Below the pieces are notes generated by a model. It saw only the letters and a list, made by a program, of their open reading frames with translations, had not been told where the DNA came from and ran no database searches. Below, piece by piece: positions 4,676-6,127 of a stretch of DNA of 6,127 nt. Source of the DNA: Deltaproteobacteria bacterium (GTDB lineage Bacteria; Desulfobacterota; Desulfarculia; Adiutricales; Adiutricaceae); NCBI GenBank assembly GCA_031279155.1, contig JAITJB010000003.1, forward strand, positions 1 to 6,127, given 5' to 3'. Position numbers and translations under genes: made by a program. Positions within the stretch are counted from its first letter, which is position 1. Each line of letters begins with the position of its first letter.

Positions 4676-5891
4676 TTGTGCTATCTAAATTTCGTATTGT
4701 CCGGCCAAAGATGACTAGAGATATTATAGACATAATACCCGCCAATATTAGGCCAGCTTGAAACGAGCCCGTATAGTCTTTGCCATTACCCAAAATCATG
4801 GTTAAAGCGACGTTGGTTAGGTTAGCTACCATGACCAAAAATCCCAAAGCCGTTCCCATATAGGCGGGCTTCATAACTAAACCGCCAAGGTTAAATATCG
4901 GGCCATAGTTTAGTCCGCTTAGGGCGGCCAGCATAATACCCAATACCAAGGTTAACCAAATATTTCCGCTCAAACCCAACCACAGATAGAGCCCGGCCAC
5001 CGACAAAACCACCCCTATGATGGCTGCGCTCTTACTAATCAAAGTCAAAATTAGCCCTGAGCCGCAGCGGCTGAGAGTTCCTATCAAAAGGATTATGATG
5101 GTAAAGGTCGTCCAGTGGGCTAACGGGCGGCCAGATCTTTCCGACAATATGGACGGTAGCCACTGGCCTAAGTTGTTTAGAGTGCCAAAAGAAAAGCCGT
5201 GGAGTAAGCCTAGAGCCCAGATTTCTTTTGATTTTAGGATCGCAGGTATGGCCGTCCGAACGAGCCCGGCCCAAGAAACGCTAGATTCGTCAGAAGCGCC
5301 AGAAACATAAGAAACGTTAGAAACGCCAGAATCGCCACTCGATTTTGGCTTTTTTTCTCGAATAGCCGGAGTGGCCGCCAATACCAAAACGAACATAATG
5401 GCGCATATTAAGTAGGCCCACTTCCAAGATAGACCGCCGCCAATTGACAGGCAAAGATAGGGCAAAACCGTCCCCAAGCAAAAGGCCCCGCCCTGGTAGC
5501 CTTGGAGTTTGGCGATTTGATCTTTTGGAGCCATCTGCCCAATGAGCTTTAAAACTGACAAAAAGTTAAGGCAGGTGCATAGCCCAAGGACGAGGCGCAT
5601 GGAAATGGCCAGGGCTAAACTAGAATATGCTAGAAATGGCGCTAAATTGGCGAAAATAGCTAACAGGCCAGAAAAGACAAGCGTTTTATATGGACCAAAT
5701 TTATCGATGATGAGGCCAGAGGGAATCTGAAATAGAGAATGAGCCCACAATAGAGCACTAAAAAGAAGCGACAGCCCGCCGTAACTGACCCCATAGAGAG
5801 CCATTAAGTCATCGGCCAGCGGCGGGAGATTCATAAAAGCAAACCCCACCGCCAAACTGGCTAATATCGGATACCAAACATATACGGCCAT
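4653..5891 (-). CDS. Major facilitator superfamily transporter (12 transmembrane helices), probable carboxylate or organic anion carrier
   Basis: A 412-residue inner-membrane protein with about twelve hydrophobic helices in two halves of six. The loop between helices 2 and 3 carries the MFS motif A form GLIIDKFGPYK (59-69). Helix 11 is preceded by NYGPIFNLGG (328-337), reminiscent of nitrate/cyanate-type and organic anion MFS carriers, though that is only suggestive. The central cytoplasmic loop (about 178-210) contains a Ser-rich tripeptide repeat, SxV/SxG (188-206), encoded by a 9-bp DNA array. ATG 5891 is chosen because helix 1 starts at once, the frame is closed by TAA a few codons upstream, and the next Met is inside helix 1 (Met20). 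Its ribosome site is weak (ACGAG). The gene converges on the IclR gene, overlapping it by 23 bases. Substrate is unknown; uptake of an acid used by the neighbouring CoA-transferase is an inference from position. Confidence 0.92.
   Translation of the reverse strand: MAVYVWYPILASLAVGFAFMNLPPLADDLMALYGVSYGGLSLLFSALLWAHSLFQIPSGLIIDKFGPYKTLVFSGLLAIFANLAPFLAYSSLALAISMRLVLGLCTCLNFLSVLKLIGQMAPKDQIAKLQGYQGGAFCLGTVLPYLCLSIGGGLSWKWAYLICAIMFVLVLAATPAIREKKPKSSGDSGVSNVSYVSGASDESSVSWAGLVRTAIPAILKSKEIWALGLLHGFSFGTLNNLGQWLPSILSERSGRPLAHWTTFTIIILLIGTLSRCGSGLILTLISKSAAIIGVVLSVAGLYLWLGLSGNIWLTLVLGIMLAALSGLNYGPIFNLGGLVMKPAYMGTALGFLVMVANLTNVALTMILGNGKDYTGSFQAGLILAGIMSIISLVIFGRTIRNLDSTIKMRHHT
5273..5335 (-). repeat. 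Seven 9-bp tandem repeats inside the MFS central loop
   Basis: On the + strand seven 9-base units run from 5273 to 5335, starting at 5273, 5282, 5291, 5300, 5309, 5318 and 5327. They are variants of TAGAAACGC/CAGAAACGC. Read on the coding (-) strand they encode Ser-X-X triplets (SGV, SNV, SYV, SGA, SDE, SSV) at residues 188-205. The frame is kept, and the peptide lies in the loop between helices 6 and 7, where length variation is usually tolerated. Like the 15-bp array after atoA, the + strand is purine-rich. Confidence 0.88.
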
Positions 5892-5932
5892 ATTAACTCG
5901 TAATTATGACTGAAATTATCTTGGGATTTTCC

Positions 5933-5950
5933 CCTGGCGTTTACGCCGGG
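5933..5950 (-). promoter_or_regulatory. Candidate operator: inverted repeat upstream of the MFS gene
   Basis: CCTGGCGTTTACGCCGGG is an 8-bp inverted repeat with a 2-base centre (GGCGT/ACGCC perfect, then one G-T position, then CC/GG). It has no T-run on either side, so an operator is more likely than a terminator. It ends about 42 bases upstream of the MFS ATG and covers the -35 position implied by GATAAT at 5915-5920, as a repressor site would. The IclR-type regulator encoded next door is an obvious candidate binder, by inference only. Confidence 0.4.
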
Positions 5951-5954
5951 CAAA

Positions 5955-5971
5955 CATGTCTACAAAACATG
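5955..5971 (-). promoter_or_regulatory. Second inverted repeat upstream of the MFS gene
   Basis: CATGT (5955-5959) and ACATG (5967-5971) form a 5-bp inverted repeat around 7 bases, only 4 bases from the larger palindrome. It could be a second regulator site, but arms this short arise often by chance, so the call is weak. Confidence 0.22.
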
Positions 5972-6127
5972 CCATCCATTTTTCCCCTAGATTGTATCTC
6001 CATAGTTAAAACTTGCAAGTTTCAGGCCGCAGCTGCTGCCGCCGCAGCTAGGCCCAGGCTAGGCTCATGGCGGTAGCTTAAATGTCCAGGCTTAATCTTA
6101 AAATTTACCCTGTGGCAGCTAATCTCT

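Larger units (their letters stand above)
5892..6127. other. Upstream region of the MFS gene; no gene recognised
   Basis: This stretch holds the presumed promoter of the transporter (- strand) and two inverted repeats (5933-5950 and 5955-5971). On the - strand, GATAAT (5915-5920) and CATAAT (5903-5908) each match a -10 hexamer at 5 of 6 positions, but neither has a good -35. Bases 6026-6048 are GC-rich, with a 9-base direct repeat GCCGCAGCT (6026-6034 and 6040-6048). I see no RNA gene, and no coding sequence I can defend, to the window end. Confidence 0.5.

Noticed and set aside
5959..5974. TGGCATGTTTTGT on the - strand upstream of the MFS gene resembles a sigma-54 promoter.
   Set aside because: The TTG element is two bases too close to TGGC and the invariant GC is absent at the -12 position.
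6022..6126. Open frame on the - strand of 34 codons running in from the window edge, ending in an eight-Ala run and TGA at 6022-6024.
   Set aside because: A stop-free stretch this short is common by chance, the peptide is not recognisable, and the Ala run comes from a local GCN-rich patch. Sequence beyond 6127 is needed to decide whether it is a gene end.

Overview
The window looks like chromosomal DNA from a bacterium of moderate GC content, probably an anaerobe handling short-chain acyl-CoAs. It holds the 3' end of a thiolase gene, both subunits of a 3-oxoacid (acetoacetate-type) CoA-transferase, a sigma-54-dependent activator, an IclR-family regulator and an MFS transporter. Translational start regions are well formed (AGGAG-like sites 5-7 bases before ATG). 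Protein-level resemblance of the CoA-transferase to both E. coli AtoDA and clostridial CtfAB, together with a sigma-54 activator, fits Clostridia/Negativicutes-like Firmicutes or Desulfobacterota. I cannot decide between these from sequence alone. CTAG tetranucleotides are common here, which argues against an enterobacterial source.

Layout: positions 1-1475 (+) are a tightly packed thiolase-atoD-atoA operon, with a 9-base gap and then an ATGA overlap. It is followed by seven 15-bp tandem repeats and a very strong 25-26 bp stem terminator (1580-1634). Positions 1635-2094 are a non-coding regulatory region with a candidate sigma-70-type promoter, a palindromic operator candidate and a second short tandem array. 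Positions 2095-3810 (+) encode a PAS/AAA+/Fis activator of sigma-54. Positions 3866-4675 (+) encode an IclR-type regulator. Positions 4653-5891 (-) encode a 12-helix MFS transporter whose 3' end overlaps the IclR gene by 23 bases. Positions 5892-6127 are non-coding as far as I can see and carry two inverted repeats in front of the transporter.

Working model (inference): the CoA-transferase activates a 3-oxoacid or short-chain acid with CoA taken from an acyl-CoA, and the thiolase cleaves or forms the acetoacetyl-CoA-like product. The one-component sigma-54 activator occupies the genomic place that the AtoS/AtoC two-component pair holds beside ato genes in E. coli, and could control the operon from a promoter upstream of this window. 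The IclR regulator and the MFS carrier may add uptake of the carboxylate and its sensing. The beta-ketoadipate (pcaIJF/pcaR/pcaK) arrangement has similar ingredients, but subunit lengths and residues fit AtoDA better.

No wholly new system is evident. The most unusual points are: (i) three separate short tandem arrays with periods of 15, 18 and 9 bp; (ii) the 15-bp array lies in frame directly after the atoA TAG stop and would encode a Lys/Arg-rich pentapeptide repeat if read through; (iii) the sigma-54 activator has GAFTGC instead of GAFTGA; and (iv) that activator has a Cys-rich CX3CC motif in an unrecognised N-terminal region.
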